Shown: piece by piece, positions 1 to 7,925 of the stretch
How positions within the stretch are numbered: position 1 is the stretch's first letter
How the letters are laid out: the number at the start of each line of letters is the position of its first letter
Source: Flavobacterium saliperosum
GTDB taxonomy: Bacteria; Bacteroidota; Bacteroidia; Flavobacteriales; Flavobacteriaceae
Reading direction: 5' to 3'
NCBI RefSeq assembly: GCF_900100625.1
Contig: NZ_FMTY01000008.1
Location: 57,034-121,033 of the forward strand
DNA: 64,000 nt
Position numbers and translations under genes: made by a program
The notes under the pieces: generated by a model
Database searches by the model: none
Told to the model about the DNA's origin: nothing
What the model saw: only the letters and a program-made list of their open reading frames with translations

Positions 1-1411
1 CAATCAGCCAGACCCCGATAAGCGAAACCGGAAAAGCGATGATGACATTCCCTACGAAAGCAATGAACTGCGAACGGAACAATCGGGCAAACAGCTGCGC
101 GAACGAACTGTGTTTTTCGCCATTCTTGTTTTGCTTCTTCATACCACTTTCCAATGCTTTGGTTATCGTTGCGGCCGTCATCGCAGGTTGTTTGGTGGCC
201 AGGGTAAATCCGAGAAGGAAAATCGAAACGAAGCCGACAGCATAATTCAAACTGTATAAAAAGGCATGTCCGAAATCGCTCGTTTCAATTTTTCCCAGCA
301 GGACTTTAATAATGCACAGGATTCCCACCACTGCTCCCGCTCCCATGGCGGTATAAAACATCCGAAAATATTCTTTCGAAGATTCCGTGATGTAATGTTC
401 ACCGGTTTTTGCGGTATGCTGGGTAATTTCATAGGAAAGCAATTGCGTACTTTCATTGATGAGTTGCCCAACGTTCTTCTTATAACAATTGTATTTGATT
501 ATTTTCAGCGCAAGTTGGATGCTGTTGTTTTTTTTATCCTCCTCCTTATTGACCAGCAATAACGGAATGAAGATTTTCAATCGGTACAACTGTTGGCGTA
601 TGCGCAGTAAACTCTGGTTTACCTTTAACGAGATTCCGAATTTAGAACTGTTACTGAATGCTTTATCCACATACTCTTCGCATTGTTTGTGTAAGATCAG
701 GAATTGTTTGTACCGCAAATCATCCGAGGTAATGAAATGGTCGCTTTGACTTCTGATTGTATTCTCCATCTGCAAAAATTCTTTCTCCAGTGCCACAAAC
801 GGACTTTCGAGGGTATCATACTCAGGCACCATTTTAATGACATCGGTTTCCATCGCCCGACCGCTCATCCGTTGGGAAATCAACCCCATGGCATTAATTA
901 GTTCCGATAAAACGGAAAGTTCATTGACAGAGGAATAAATATCTGAAAACTCAAGAATTTCTAATAAACGCAATAATTCCTCATTGGCAATTTTGGCAAT
1001 CCAAATCGTATCCGAATCAAGATAAAAAACCTGATTCAGAACATATTCCAACGTATCTTTTTCAGGCTGATACGGAAGAATCTTATCAAAAAGGCGTTTC
1101 TTTATTTCACTAATAAAATCCGAATCACGCAGAATTCCGGCATCCGAAAGCATACGGCTGAATTTCCTATTGCTCAGCAAATCCTTCAGATACGTAATGA
1201 ATACGGCTTTCTCTTGCGGATTTTCGGTTAAAAAAAGTAACAGTTTTTCTATGGAAACAAGGCTTTCCTTGGGCTTCTCCGGTCGGAAATAACGAACCAG
1301 ATCCACCAGAAAATGCAACGATTCATCAGAAACATAAGTCCCTTCAGAAAAGTGTTTGCTGAACAAGTGGTCCAACGTAATTTCCGATTTTGTTTTTCTT
1401 ATTACTTTCAT
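1..1411 (-). CDS. SpecificRecomb-family integral membrane protein, partial (3' end off the window)
   Basis: An open frame starts at the ATG at 1411 and runs leftward off the window without a stop, so about 470 residues are visible. The first 330 or so are helical and charged. The visible C-terminal part carries hydrophobic segments (one begins MFYTAMGAGAVVGIL) and the motif ATKQPAMTAATI, which I recognise from the family annotated as site-specific recombinase (SpecificRecomb, Gcr-like). The multiple membrane segments make a soluble DNA recombinase unlikely, so the family name should not be read as a function. It is divergent from the CYTH gene, with 94 bases between the starts. Family assignment is from memory of the motif; the function is unknown. 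Confidence 0.75.
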   Translation of the reverse strand, partial: MKVIRKTKSEITLDHLFSKHFSEGTYVSDESLHFLVDLVRYFRPEKPKESLVSIEKLLLFLTENPQEKAVFITYLKDLLSNRKFSRMLSDAGILRDSDFISEIKKRLFDKILPYQPEKDTLEYVLNQVFYLDSDTIWIAKIANEELLRLLEILEFSDIYSSVNELSVLSELINAMGLISQRMSGRAMETDVIKMVPEYDTLESPFVALEKEFLQMENTIRSQSDHFITSDDLRYKQFLILHKQCEEYVDKAFSNSSKFGISLKVNQSLLRIRQQLYRLKIFIPLLLVNKEEDKKNNSIQLALKIIKYNCYKKNVGQLINESTQLLSYEITQHTAKTGEHYITESSKEYFRMFYTAMGAGAVVGILCIIKVLLGKIETSDFGHAFLYSLNYAVGFVSIFLLGFTLATKQPAMTAATITKALESGMKKQNKNGEKHSSFAQLFARLFRSQFIAFVGNVIIAFPVSLIGVWLI

Positions 1412-1505
1412 CCCTGTGATTTTGGCTTTCCGGTTTTGTAAAAATACGACACGTCCTTTATAATTTTCTTAACTTGCTCCCAAATTATGTTAATTTCTTT
1501 ACAAA

Positions 1506-1973
1506 ATGCAGGAAATAGAACGGAAATTCTTAGTGTTGTCCGACGATTTCAAGAGTAGGGCGGCAACCAAAAACCGAATTGTACAGGGGTACCTGAATTC
1601 CCATCCGGAAAGAACGGTACGGGTGCGCATAAAGGGCGAGAAAGGTTTTTTAACGATTAAAGGAAAAGGAAACGAATCCGGAACCACGCGTTTGGAATGG
1701 GAAAAAGAAATTGCGCTGACCGATGCGGAACAACTGTTGCCGCTGTGTGAAAAAGGTATTATCGACAAAATCCGTTATGAAGTACCGGTTGGGAAGCACA
1801 CATATGAGATTGATGTGTTTTCGGGTGATAACGAAGGACTTATTATAGCTGAAATCGAGTTGTCATCAGAGGATGAAGCCTTTGAAAAACCGATTTGGGT
1901 GGGGAACGAAGTTACGGGTGAAGAAAACTATTACAATGCCTATTTGAGCAATCGTCCTTTTAATACCTGGTAA
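1506..1973 (+). CDS. CYTH domain protein (triphosphate tunnel metalloenzyme)
   Basis: A 155-residue single-domain protein. The N-terminus carries the diagnostic ExExK signature (E3, E5, K7 in MQEIERKF), followed by alternating basic and acidic strands (VRVRIKGEKGFLTIKGKG, then RLEWEKEI) as in the eight-stranded CYTH tunnel. Members bind triphosphate substrates with divalent metal; characterised bacterial relatives are tripolyphosphatases, thiamine triphosphatases or class IV adenylate cyclases, and the exact substrate cannot be read from sequence. The length is normal for a lone CYTH domain. It converges tail to tail with the RlpA-like gene with one base between the stops. Confidence 0.88.
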   Translation: MQEIERKFLVLSDDFKSRAATKNRIVQGYLNSHPERTVRVRIKGEKGFLTIKGKGNESGTTRLEWEKEIALTDAEQLLPLCEKGIIDKIRYEVPVGKHTYEIDVFSGDNEGLIIAEIELSSEDEAFEKPIWVGNEVTGEENYYNAYLSNRPFNTW

Positions 1974-1974
1974 C

Positions 1975-2430
1975 CTACTCTTTTATAATTTCCAGATTTA
2001 CATTAAGATAGCCGCGTCCTTTGGCATGGGTAATATCCATAAAGGCTTTTTTGGAAAGATCAATTTCACGACCACGGGTAAACGGACCTCTGTCGGTAAT
2101 GGTAACAATAACCGATTTGCTGTTCAGGGGATTTGTAACACGCAATTTGGTTCCGAAAGGTAACTTTTTGTGGGCTGCCGTTAATTTTGAATTATCGAAA
2201 CGTTTTCCGCTTGCGGTCTTTCTTCCGTTAAACCTGTCATGGTAATACGATGCGTGAACTGCCTTTTTATAAGGTCTGTATTTCAAATTCAACAAAGCAG
2301 AATCTACCGCTAAGGTATCCTGAAATGTTTTTTTGGTTTTATTGCTGAGTATGATTTTGTCGCTGGTAAAACTACTGGCAAAGAATACAAAAATGAAAAG
2401 TAAAACGATTGGGGCAATAATTTTTTTCAT
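1975..2430 (-). CDS. RlpA-like septal ring lytic transglycosylase family protein
   Basis: 151 residues. The N-terminus is a signal peptide or membrane anchor (MKKIIAPIVLLFIFVFFASS). From about residue 58 it is a double-psi beta-barrel: ASYYHDRFNGRKTASGKRF, then AAHKKLPFGTKLRVTNP, then TDRGPFTRGREIDLSKKAF. These are the RlpA hallmarks, including the DRGPF segment. RlpA proteins act on peptidoglycan glycan strands in the periplasm. There is no SPOR domain, so this is a minimal RlpA and targeting to the septum is not evident. Whether it is catalytically active cannot be decided from sequence alone. Confidence 0.88.
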   Translation of the reverse strand: MKKIIAPIVLLFIFVFFASSFTSDKIILSNKTKKTFQDTLAVDSALLNLKYRPYKKAVHASYYHDRFNGRKTASGKRFDNSKLTAAHKKLPFGTKLRVTNPLNSKSVIVTITDRGPFTRGREIDLSKKAFMDITHAKGRGYLNVNLEIIKE

Positions 2431-2477
2431 GTTTTATTTTTTATGCAATACTGTTTAACAAGAAATATGCCATTGAA

Positions 2478-2502
2478 GAAAAAAGCCCTAAAAAGGGCTT
2501 TT
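2478..2502 (-). terminator. Rho-independent terminator
   Basis: An 8-bp stem AAAAGCCC / GGGCTTTT (2481-2488 with 2495-2502) with a 6-base loop, followed on the minus strand by a T-rich run. It lies 6 bases after the stop of the 2509-2931 gene. Confidence 0.75.
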
Positions 2503-2508
2503 ATAAGG

Positions 2509-2931
2509 TTAGAACCAAAGGCTCCAAGGAATTCTGCTTAGTATGAAAAGTAATCCGGCGAGATACAGGAAACCGATTTTCTTAAATTTCCCGTTACTGC
2601 TACCTTCTTTTTTATGTTTGGACCAGCCTATCGTAATAAAAGCAATCGCTATGATATTAATTAACGGGTGCTCCAACGAGGTTAATCGTAATGACGCATT
2701 ACTCATTTCTCCGAGTGCCGCCATACCCAATGGGGATACAAAATAAACCGCCAAACCCAAAAGCAATTGAATGTGACAGAAGATTAAGGCGAATAAAGAA
2801 ATTTTTCGGTCTTTATCTTCGAAAGGGCGCTTAGAAGAAACACCCATTAGGGCATTAATCACGGCAAATAACAATACTGCCAAGGCTAAATAAGCTACTC
2901 CGGAATGTGCTTTTTGAATAATTTCGTACAT
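2509..2931 (-). CDS. Four-helix integral membrane protein of unknown function
   Basis: 140 residues with four predicted membrane helices: near residues 10-30 (ayLALAVLLFAVINALMG-like), 47-67, 85-100 and 117-137. Short charged loops lie between them (KRPFEDKDRK; KHKKEGSSNGK). I do not recognise an enzyme motif. Histidines sit at helix edges (H9 near the N-terminus, one in the second helix, HPLIN in the third), reminiscent of small cytochrome b-like membrane proteins, but this is not enough for a heme call. It has its own terminator and appears to be a single gene. Confidence 0.7.
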   Translation of the reverse strand: MYEIIQKAHSGVAYLALAVLLFAVINALMGVSSKRPFEDKDRKISLFALIFCHIQLLLGLAVYFVSPLGMAALGEMSNASLRLTSLEHPLINIIAIAFITIGWSKHKKEGSSNGKFKKIGFLYLAGLLFILSRIPWSLWF

Positions 2932-2977
2932 ATTTTTTGTTAGTTAGTTAAACAAATATAACAAATTGGTTTAATTT

Positions 2978-3637
2978 TTATACCTTTTTCAAATCTTTAA
3001 TTACCTTGAAAGCACTGTCAATATGGTCTTCGCCTACCACAATGGTCACTTCGTAATTGGTGGAAATCACTTCATTAATGTTAATCCCTTCCCAAGCCAA
3101 ACGCTGGAAAATAAAGTAGAAAAGGCCCGGCGTCCCAACATTTTCTTTTGGGAGTTTTACCGTAATGGAGGCTAGCTTTTCTGTTTTTAACAACCATTTC
3201 TCATCGGCAAAATGCTTCTCAACGATATCGCTGATCGACTCGCTTACAATCAGATTGGTTTCATTAACACCACGGGAAGACGTATAGAAAATATCTTTTA
3301 AGGAACTGATTTCGGTAAGAAAATCGGCTTGTCTGTTTAAGACTCTCGGATTAATGGTAAAATTATAATTCACTAAGGAGGATCGCACCGTGATTTCCCC
3401 CATACTCTTTAAAGTCTTCTCAATTTTATGGTTGATTCTGAAATCAAGCTCTTCCGACAAACGTTTTAACGCCATAACAATCGCGCCCTGTTTCACTTCC
3501 TTGTCCATTTCATGTTCCAATTCCTGTTGCATGATTCGGGCCAACGAGGTAAGATTTACAATCCCGAGGGTTAATCCATTAAGTAAGAAAGGTTTGGATT
3601 TTATATAATTTTCTACTACTGAAGAAATCGTTTTCAT
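2978..3637 (-). CDS. ACT domain-containing protein
   Basis: 219 residues. The N-terminal half is helical and basic, resembling a small DNA-binding or dimerisation module (VENYIKSKPFLLNGLTLGIV). The C-terminal part has the beta-alpha-beta-beta-alpha-beta pattern of an ACT domain: KLPKENVGTPGLFYFIFQRL, then WEGININEVISTNYEVTIVV, then DSAFKVIKDL. The P-G-L-F-Y start and the INEVIST segment match aspartokinase-type ACT repeats. There is no kinase domain, so it is a free-standing sensor, presumably binding an amino acid or other small ligand. The ligand and partner are unknown. Confidence 0.7.
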   Translation of the reverse strand: MKTISSVVENYIKSKPFLLNGLTLGIVNLTSLARIMQQELEHEMDKEVKQGAIVMALKRLSEELDFRINHKIEKTLKSMGEITVRSSLVNYNFTINPRVLNRQADFLTEISSLKDIFYTSSRGVNETNLIVSESISDIVEKHFADEKWLLKTEKLASITVKLPKENVGTPGLFYFIFQRLAWEGININEVISTNYEVTIVVGEDHIDSAFKVIKDLKKV

Positions 3638-3689
3638 AATTAATTGATGATTGTTTGAAAAAATTTGCGAAATATAAAATTAAAAACAA

Positions 3690-3709
3690 AATGTTATAGT
3701 TATAACATT
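3690..3709. promoter_or_regulatory. 20-bp perfect palindrome, operator-like
   Basis: Arms AATGTTATA (3690-3698) and TATAACATT (3701-3709) are exact reverse complements separated by GT. The site lies between the stop of yraN (3711) and the start of the ACT-domain gene (3637), on the promoter side of the latter. It lacks the GC-rich stem and T-run of a terminator. A binding site for a dimeric regulator is an inference. Confidence 0.45.
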
Positions 3710-3710
3710 G

Positions 3711-4070
3711 TTAAAAATAATAAAACGCATCTTGAAGATGCTCTATTTTGTAAATGGTTGCGTCTTTTGAAACCGCCACAATGTCGAAACGCACGGTTAA
3801 ATCAAGCTCACTACGGCTAACATATTCATCCACAGCTTTTACCAATAATTTAATTTTTTTGGAATTTACAAAATCTTGTGGGTCACCAAAGTCAATAGAA
3901 GAACGGGTTTTTACCTCAACTATTGCCAGAACATTTTCCTTTTGGGCTATAATGTCCACTTCCGCTTTTTGAAAAATCCAATTCCGCTCCACGATTTCGT
4001 ACCCTTCTTTCTGAAGAAAATCAACCGCCAACTCTTCGCCGAGCTTTCCTAAATCATTATGTTCGGCCAT
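3711..4070 (-). CDS. YraN family protein (UPF0102, predicted endonuclease-like)
   Basis: 119 residues, the normal length for this family. Motifs are LGKLGEELAVDFLQKEGYEI, then NWIFQKAEVDIIAQ and VEVKTRSSIDFGDP. The spaced E...D-x-x...E-V-K residues form the restriction-endonuclease-like active-site pattern of YraN/UPF0102. The cellular role is not settled. The start overlaps the stop of the upstream S66 peptidase gene by one base (TAATG), so the two are translationally coupled. Confidence 0.92.
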   Translation of the reverse strand: MAEHNDLGKLGEELAVDFLQKEGYEIVERNWIFQKAEVDIIAQKENVLAIVEVKTRSSIDFGDPQDFVNSKKIKLLVKAVDEYVSRSELDLTVRFDIVAVSKDATIYKIEHLQDAFYYF

Positions 4071-5047
4071 TATTTTGTGAACTCTAAAATAATTTCTTCG
4101 GAATTGACTTCAAATTGCACTTCCTTCCCAAGAATTAACGTGCGATTGTCTTTCTGATGTCCTGCCGGGAAATAAAAACAGACTGGAAAGTTGTAGTTTT
4201 TTGCGATTTCCATGATTATGCCTACTTCATTCTGTCCGAACGGAATTTCGTTATCGTGCATATCGGTCATACTTCCTACAATTAATCCTTTCAGATTTTC
4301 GAAATAGCCGTTACGTTTCAGATTTTGCATCATTCGGTCAATGTGGTACAGGTATTCGTCCAAATCTTCTATGAAAAGGATTTTATCTTTTGTATTCAAC
4401 GAGGATTTTGAACCAAGCAAACTGTATAATATAGAAAGGTTTCCTCCCACGAGCTGTCCTTTTACTTTCCCTTGGGTTTCATAGCCTTTTGCCGGAACCG
4501 TATACTTCAGGCTTTCCCCAAAAAGGGCTTTTCGCAGCGTTTCCTTCACTTCCTCCGGAGCTTTGGGAACCGTAAACGGCATGATAGAATGCAAAGTGGC
4601 AAACCCAAGCGTATTGAGATGACTGTGCAATACCGTCACGTCGCTGAAACCCATAATCCATTTCGGATGTTTCCTAAATTTTGTAAAGTCAAGACTGTCA
4701 ACGATACGCACGGTTCCGTAACCGCCTCGTGCACACCAAATCGCTTTGATATCTTTATCGTCTAACATTTCCTGTAAATCGGTCGAACGTTCGGCATCGG
4801 TTCCGCCCAACTGACAGCTGTCCAAACCAATAGTTTTACCTAATTTCACTTCCAATCCCCAGGATTTTAATAAATCCATGGCGGGCTGGGCTTCTTCCGG
4901 AAAAAATTTACGGGCGGTACACACTAAGGCAACCGTATCGCCTTTTTTAAGATAAGGGGGTATTTTCATGCGTTTTTGAGAATATCCCTCAAAGCTAACC
5001 ATAAATAAAATAGCTGCAAATAATATTTTTAAAAATACAATTCTCAT
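4070..5047 (-). CDS. LD-carboxypeptidase, peptidase family S66
   Basis: The domain begins at PPYLKKGDTVALVCTARKF and carries the S66 signatures: IWCARGGYGTVRIVDSLDF (nucleophile-elbow region), WIMGFSDVTVLHSHLN, GQLVGGNLSILYSLLG and FIEDLDEYLYHIDRMMQ. Family members cleave the LD bond of murein tetrapeptides during cell-wall recycling. I chose the ATG at 5047 because it begins an excellent signal peptide (MRIVFLKILFAAILFMVSF, then EGYSQ), placing the enzyme in the periplasm or envelope. An in-frame ATG at 5086 would add 13 residues upstream. Its stop overlaps the start of yraN. Confidence 0.88.
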   Translation of the reverse strand: MRIVFLKILFAAILFMVSFEGYSQKRMKIPPYLKKGDTVALVCTARKFFPEEAQPAMDLLKSWGLEVKLGKTIGLDSCQLGGTDAERSTDLQEMLDDKDIKAIWCARGGYGTVRIVDSLDFTKFRKHPKWIMGFSDVTVLHSHLNTLGFATLHSIMPFTVPKAPEEVKETLRKALFGESLKYTVPAKGYETQGKVKGQLVGGNLSILYSLLGSKSSLNTKDKILFIEDLDEYLYHIDRMMQNLKRNGYFENLKGLIVGSMTDMHDNEIPFGQNEVGIIMEIAKNYNFPVCFYFPAGHQKDNRTLILGKEVQFEVNSEEIILEFTK

Positions 5048-5171
5048 AAACGACGAAATAAAATTTAAAAACAGGGCTTCATGCATGGTTCATGCAATTT
5101 AATCTTTAACCTATTAAAGGTAACAACTTTAAATTAACTTTTTAAGTGACAAACGTCAAGAAAGTATTTTA

Positions 5172-5179
5172 TATATTTG
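5172..5179 (+). promoter_or_regulatory. Bacteroidetes -7 promoter element
   Basis: TATATTTG matches TAnnTTTG and lies 20 bases before the ATG of the lipoprotein gene. No convincing -33 TTG was found at the usual distance. Confidence 0.55.
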
Positions 5180-5199
5180 AAAAAACAATCTCATAGCAA

Positions 5200-5715
5200 A
5201 TGAAAATAATTCCGATTCTTGCTGTTTCAGCTACCGTATTGATTTCTTGTCAAAAAGAAAAACCATCCGAGAAAATAACAAATGACGCTCCCGTTGAAAC
5301 AGTTACTGAAACCGCTCCGGTACAGGCGGCTGAAGCAACTCCCGCCTTAATACAAAACGCCACACCAACCGCCAACACACAAAGCGTAGCTCCCGGAATG
5401 AATCCGGCTCACGGGCAACCCGGTCACCATTGTGATATCGCAGTGGGAGCACCTTTAACAGGAAACCCTCCAGCGGCAAAAACTACCGTAACACCAACAC
5501 AAACAACCACAACCCAAGGAAATAATCAATTTCAGGTTACGCCGGGAAGCGCTACGGTTACCAAAACAGTGGTCCCTAACAGTAATCCAACGGTTACCAC
5601 CACTCCTACTCCGATAGTACAAACCACGGAACCGGGCATGCAGGGCAAACCGAATCCGGCTCACGGACAACCGGGACACCGCTGTGATGTTCCAACCGGA
5701 CAACCACTACCGTAA
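5200..5715 (+). CDS. Lipoprotein with two His/Cys repeats on a Pro/Thr-rich linker
   Basis: 171 residues. The signal peptide ends in a lipobox (SATVLISC, Cys17), so it is expected to be lipid-anchored. The rest is low-complexity, rich in Pro, Thr, Ala and Gln. It is interrupted by two near-identical modules: NPAHGQPGHHCDIAVGAPL near residues 67-85 and NPAHGQPGHRCDVPTGQPLP at the very C-terminus. Each has the spacing H-G-Q-P-G-H-x-C-D. The clustered His and Cys suggest metal or redox chemistry, but no function is known to me. It is monocistronic, with its own -7 element and terminator. Confidence 0.8.
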   Translation: MKIIPILAVSATVLISCQKEKPSEKITNDAPVETVTETAPVQAAEATPALIQNATPTANTQSVAPGMNPAHGQPGHHCDIAVGAPLTGNPPAAKTTVTPTQTTTTQGNNQFQVTPGSATVTKTVVPNSNPTVTTTPTPIVQTTEPGMQGKPNPAHGQPGHRCDVPTGQPLP

Positions 5716-5724
5716 AAAATAACA

Positions 5725-5750
5725 AACCACCCAAAAAGGTGGTTTTTTTA
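5725..5750 (+). terminator. Rho-independent terminator
   Basis: A 7-bp stem AACCACC / GGTGGTT (5725-5731 with 5738-5744) followed by seven T, directly after the lipoprotein stop. Confidence 0.85.
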
Positions 5751-5805
5751 TGCCTTTGACAAAGGATTATATTCTTCCGATTATGAAAACTAGCATTTTG
5801 TTATG

Positions 5806-5813
5806 TATTTTTG
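5806..5813 (+). promoter_or_regulatory. -7 element for metG
   Basis: TATTTTTG matches TAnnTTTG and ends 25 bases before the metG ATG. Confidence 0.5.
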
Positions 5814-5838
5814 CAGACTATTTTAAGTTTATTCGAAA

Positions 5839-7899
5839 ATGATACAAGATCCGAAAAGATATACGATTACTGCTGCGTTACCTTACACTAACGGCCCTAT
5901 TCACATTGGACATTTGGCCGGTGTTTATGTCCCTTCCGATATTTATGCCCGTTTCCTTCGCCTGCAGGGAAGAGATGTGGCCTTCATCTGCGGAAGCGAC
6001 GAACACGGGGTGGCCATTTCCATGAAAGCCAAAAAAGAAGGAATCACACCGCAACAGGTAATTGACAAATATGATGGGATCATTCGTAAATCGTTTTTGG
6101 ATTTCGGAATTTCGTTTGACAATTATTCGCGAACTTCTTCAGAAATCCATCATAAAACCGCTTCGGAATTTTTCAGAAAATTATACGACGACGGCAAATT
6201 CATCGAAGAAACCACGGAGCAATTGTATGACGAAAAAGCCAACCAGTTTTTGGCCGATCGTTTCGTAACTGGAACCTGTCCGAAATGCGGAAATGAAGAA
6301 GCGTATGGCGATCAGTGCGAAAAATGCGGTTCGTCTTTAAATGCGACCGACTTAATCAATCCGAAATCAACCATTACAGGAACAAAACCCATTTTAAGAT
6401 CAACCAACCACTGGTTTTTACCTTTAAATGAATATTCTGATTTCTTGCAAAAATGGATTATTGATGGACATAAAAACGACTGGAAACCCAACGTGTACGG
6501 GCAGGTTAAATCCTGGATTGACGGTGGATTAGAGCCACGTGCCGTAACCCGCGATTTGGATTGGGGAATTGATGTGCCTGTGGAAGGTGCGGAAGGTAAA
6601 AAACTGTACGTTTGGTTTGATGCGCCTATCGGATACATTTCGTCTACCAAAGAATGGGCAGCCAGAGAAGGAAAAGATTGGGAACCGTACTGGAAATCCC
6701 AAGACACCAAACTGGTACACTTCATCGGAAAAGACAATATCGTTTTCCACTGCGTGATTTTCCCTGCGATGTTAAAAGCGGAAGGCAGTTACATATTACC
6801 GGACAATGTGCCGGCGAATGAATTTTTGAATTTGGAAGGCAACAAATTGTCCACCTCCAAAAACTGGGCGGTTTGGCTGCACGAATATTTATTGGATTTT
6901 CCTGAAAAGCAAGATGTTTTGCGTTATGCTTTAACGGCGAATGCTCCGGAAACCAAAGACAACGACTTTACCTGGAAAGATTTTCAGGCGAGAAACAACA
7001 ACGAATTGGTAGCCATCTTCGGCAACTTCATTAACCGAGTGGTGGTGCTTACGAACAAATATTACAACGGCGTTATTCCGCAACCCAATGCATTATCCGA
7101 AGTGGATGAAGCGACATTAACCGAACTAAAAGCATATCCGGCGGTAATTGCTTCTTCTGTGGAAAGATACCGTTTCAGAGAAGCGTTAGGCGAACTGATG
7201 AACGTGGCGCGTTTGGGTAATAAATATTTAGCCGACGAAGAGCCTTGGAAGATCATCAAGGAAAATCCGGAACGCGTACAGACGCAAATGTATGTGGCCT
7301 TACAGATCGCTGCTGCGTTGAGTGTTTTGGCGGAACCGTTTTTACCGTTCACGGCTGCAAAACTGAAAAACATTCTGAAATCCGAAAACGATTTCGGTTG
7401 GAACGAAATTTCAAACAACTCCGACTTGCTTCCGGCAGGACATCAGATTGGAGAAGCCGAATTGTTATTCGCAAAAATAGAAGACGAAGAAATCCAAAAA
7501 CAAATCGATAAATTGGAAGCAACCAAAGTGGCCAACCAAGTCGAAAACGCCAAAGCGGAACCACAGAAAGACATCATCACGTTTGAAGATTTCGCAAAAG
7601 TGGATCTACGCATCGGCACCATCATCGAAGCCGAAAAAATGCCGAAAGCCAATAAACTTTTAGTATTGAAAGTAGACACCGGAATTGATGTTCGCACCAT
7701 TGTTTCGGGCATTGCAGAGCATTTCACTCCGGAAGACGTCATCGGAAAACGCGTTACCGTTTTAGTGAACCTAGCACCAAGAGCCTTACGTGGCGTGGAA
7801 AGCGAAGGCATGTTATTATTGACCAACACCGCGGAAGGCAAACTGGTTTTTGTGAATCCGGACGCGGAAGGTGTGATTAACGGTGCGATGATCAGTTAA
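5839..7899 (+). CDS. metG: Methionine-tRNA ligase
   Basis: 686 residues, class I aminoacyl-tRNA synthetase that charges tRNA-Met. The HIGH motif is at 22-25 within [13 protein letters not shown]. The zinc knuckle is near residues 148-165 (CPKCG, then QCEKCG), so this is the Zn-containing MetG type. The KMSKS loop appears as KLSTSK at 336-341. The anticodon-binding domain follows, and a C-terminal tRNA-binding (tRBD/OB-fold) domain occupies about 578-686 ([20 protein letters not shown]), making this the long form with a dimerisation/tRNA-binding appendix. The gene is complete, preceded by a -7 element, and followed 26 bases later by a secreted hypothetical protein. Confidence 0.98.
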   Translation: MIQDPKRYTITAALPYTNGPIHIGHLAGVYVPSDIYARFLRLQGRDVAFICGSDEHGVAISMKAKKEGITPQQVIDKYDGIIRKSFLDFGISFDNYSRTSSEIHHKTASEFFRKLYDDGKFIEETTEQLYDEKANQFLADRFVTGTCPKCGNEEAYGDQCEKCGSSLNATDLINPKSTITGTKPILRSTNHWFLPLNEYSDFLQKWIIDGHKNDWKPNVYGQVKSWIDGGLEPRAVTRDLDWGIDVPVEGAEGKKLYVWFDAPIGYISSTKEWAAREGKDWEPYWKSQDTKLVHFIGKDNIVFHCVIFPAMLKAEGSYILPDNVPANEFLNLEGNKLSTSKNWAVWLHEYLLDFPEKQDVLRYALTANAPETKDNDFTWKDFQARNNNELVAIFGNFINRVVVLTNKYYNGVIPQPNALSEVDEATLTELKAYPAVIASSVERYRFREALGELMNVARLGNKYLADEEPWKIIKENPERVQTQMYVALQIAAALSVLAEPFLPFTAAKLKNILKSENDFGWNEISNNSDLLPAGHQIGEAELLFAKIEDEEIQKQIDKLEATKVANQVENAKAEPQKDIITFEDFAKVDLRIGTIIEAEKMPKANKLLVLKVDTGIDVRTIVSGIAEHFTPEDVIGKRVTVLVNLAPRALRGVESEGMLLLTNTAEGKLVFVNPDAEGVINGAMIS

Positions 7900-7925
7900 T
7901 AATTATTCAAATAACTTACATTTAT

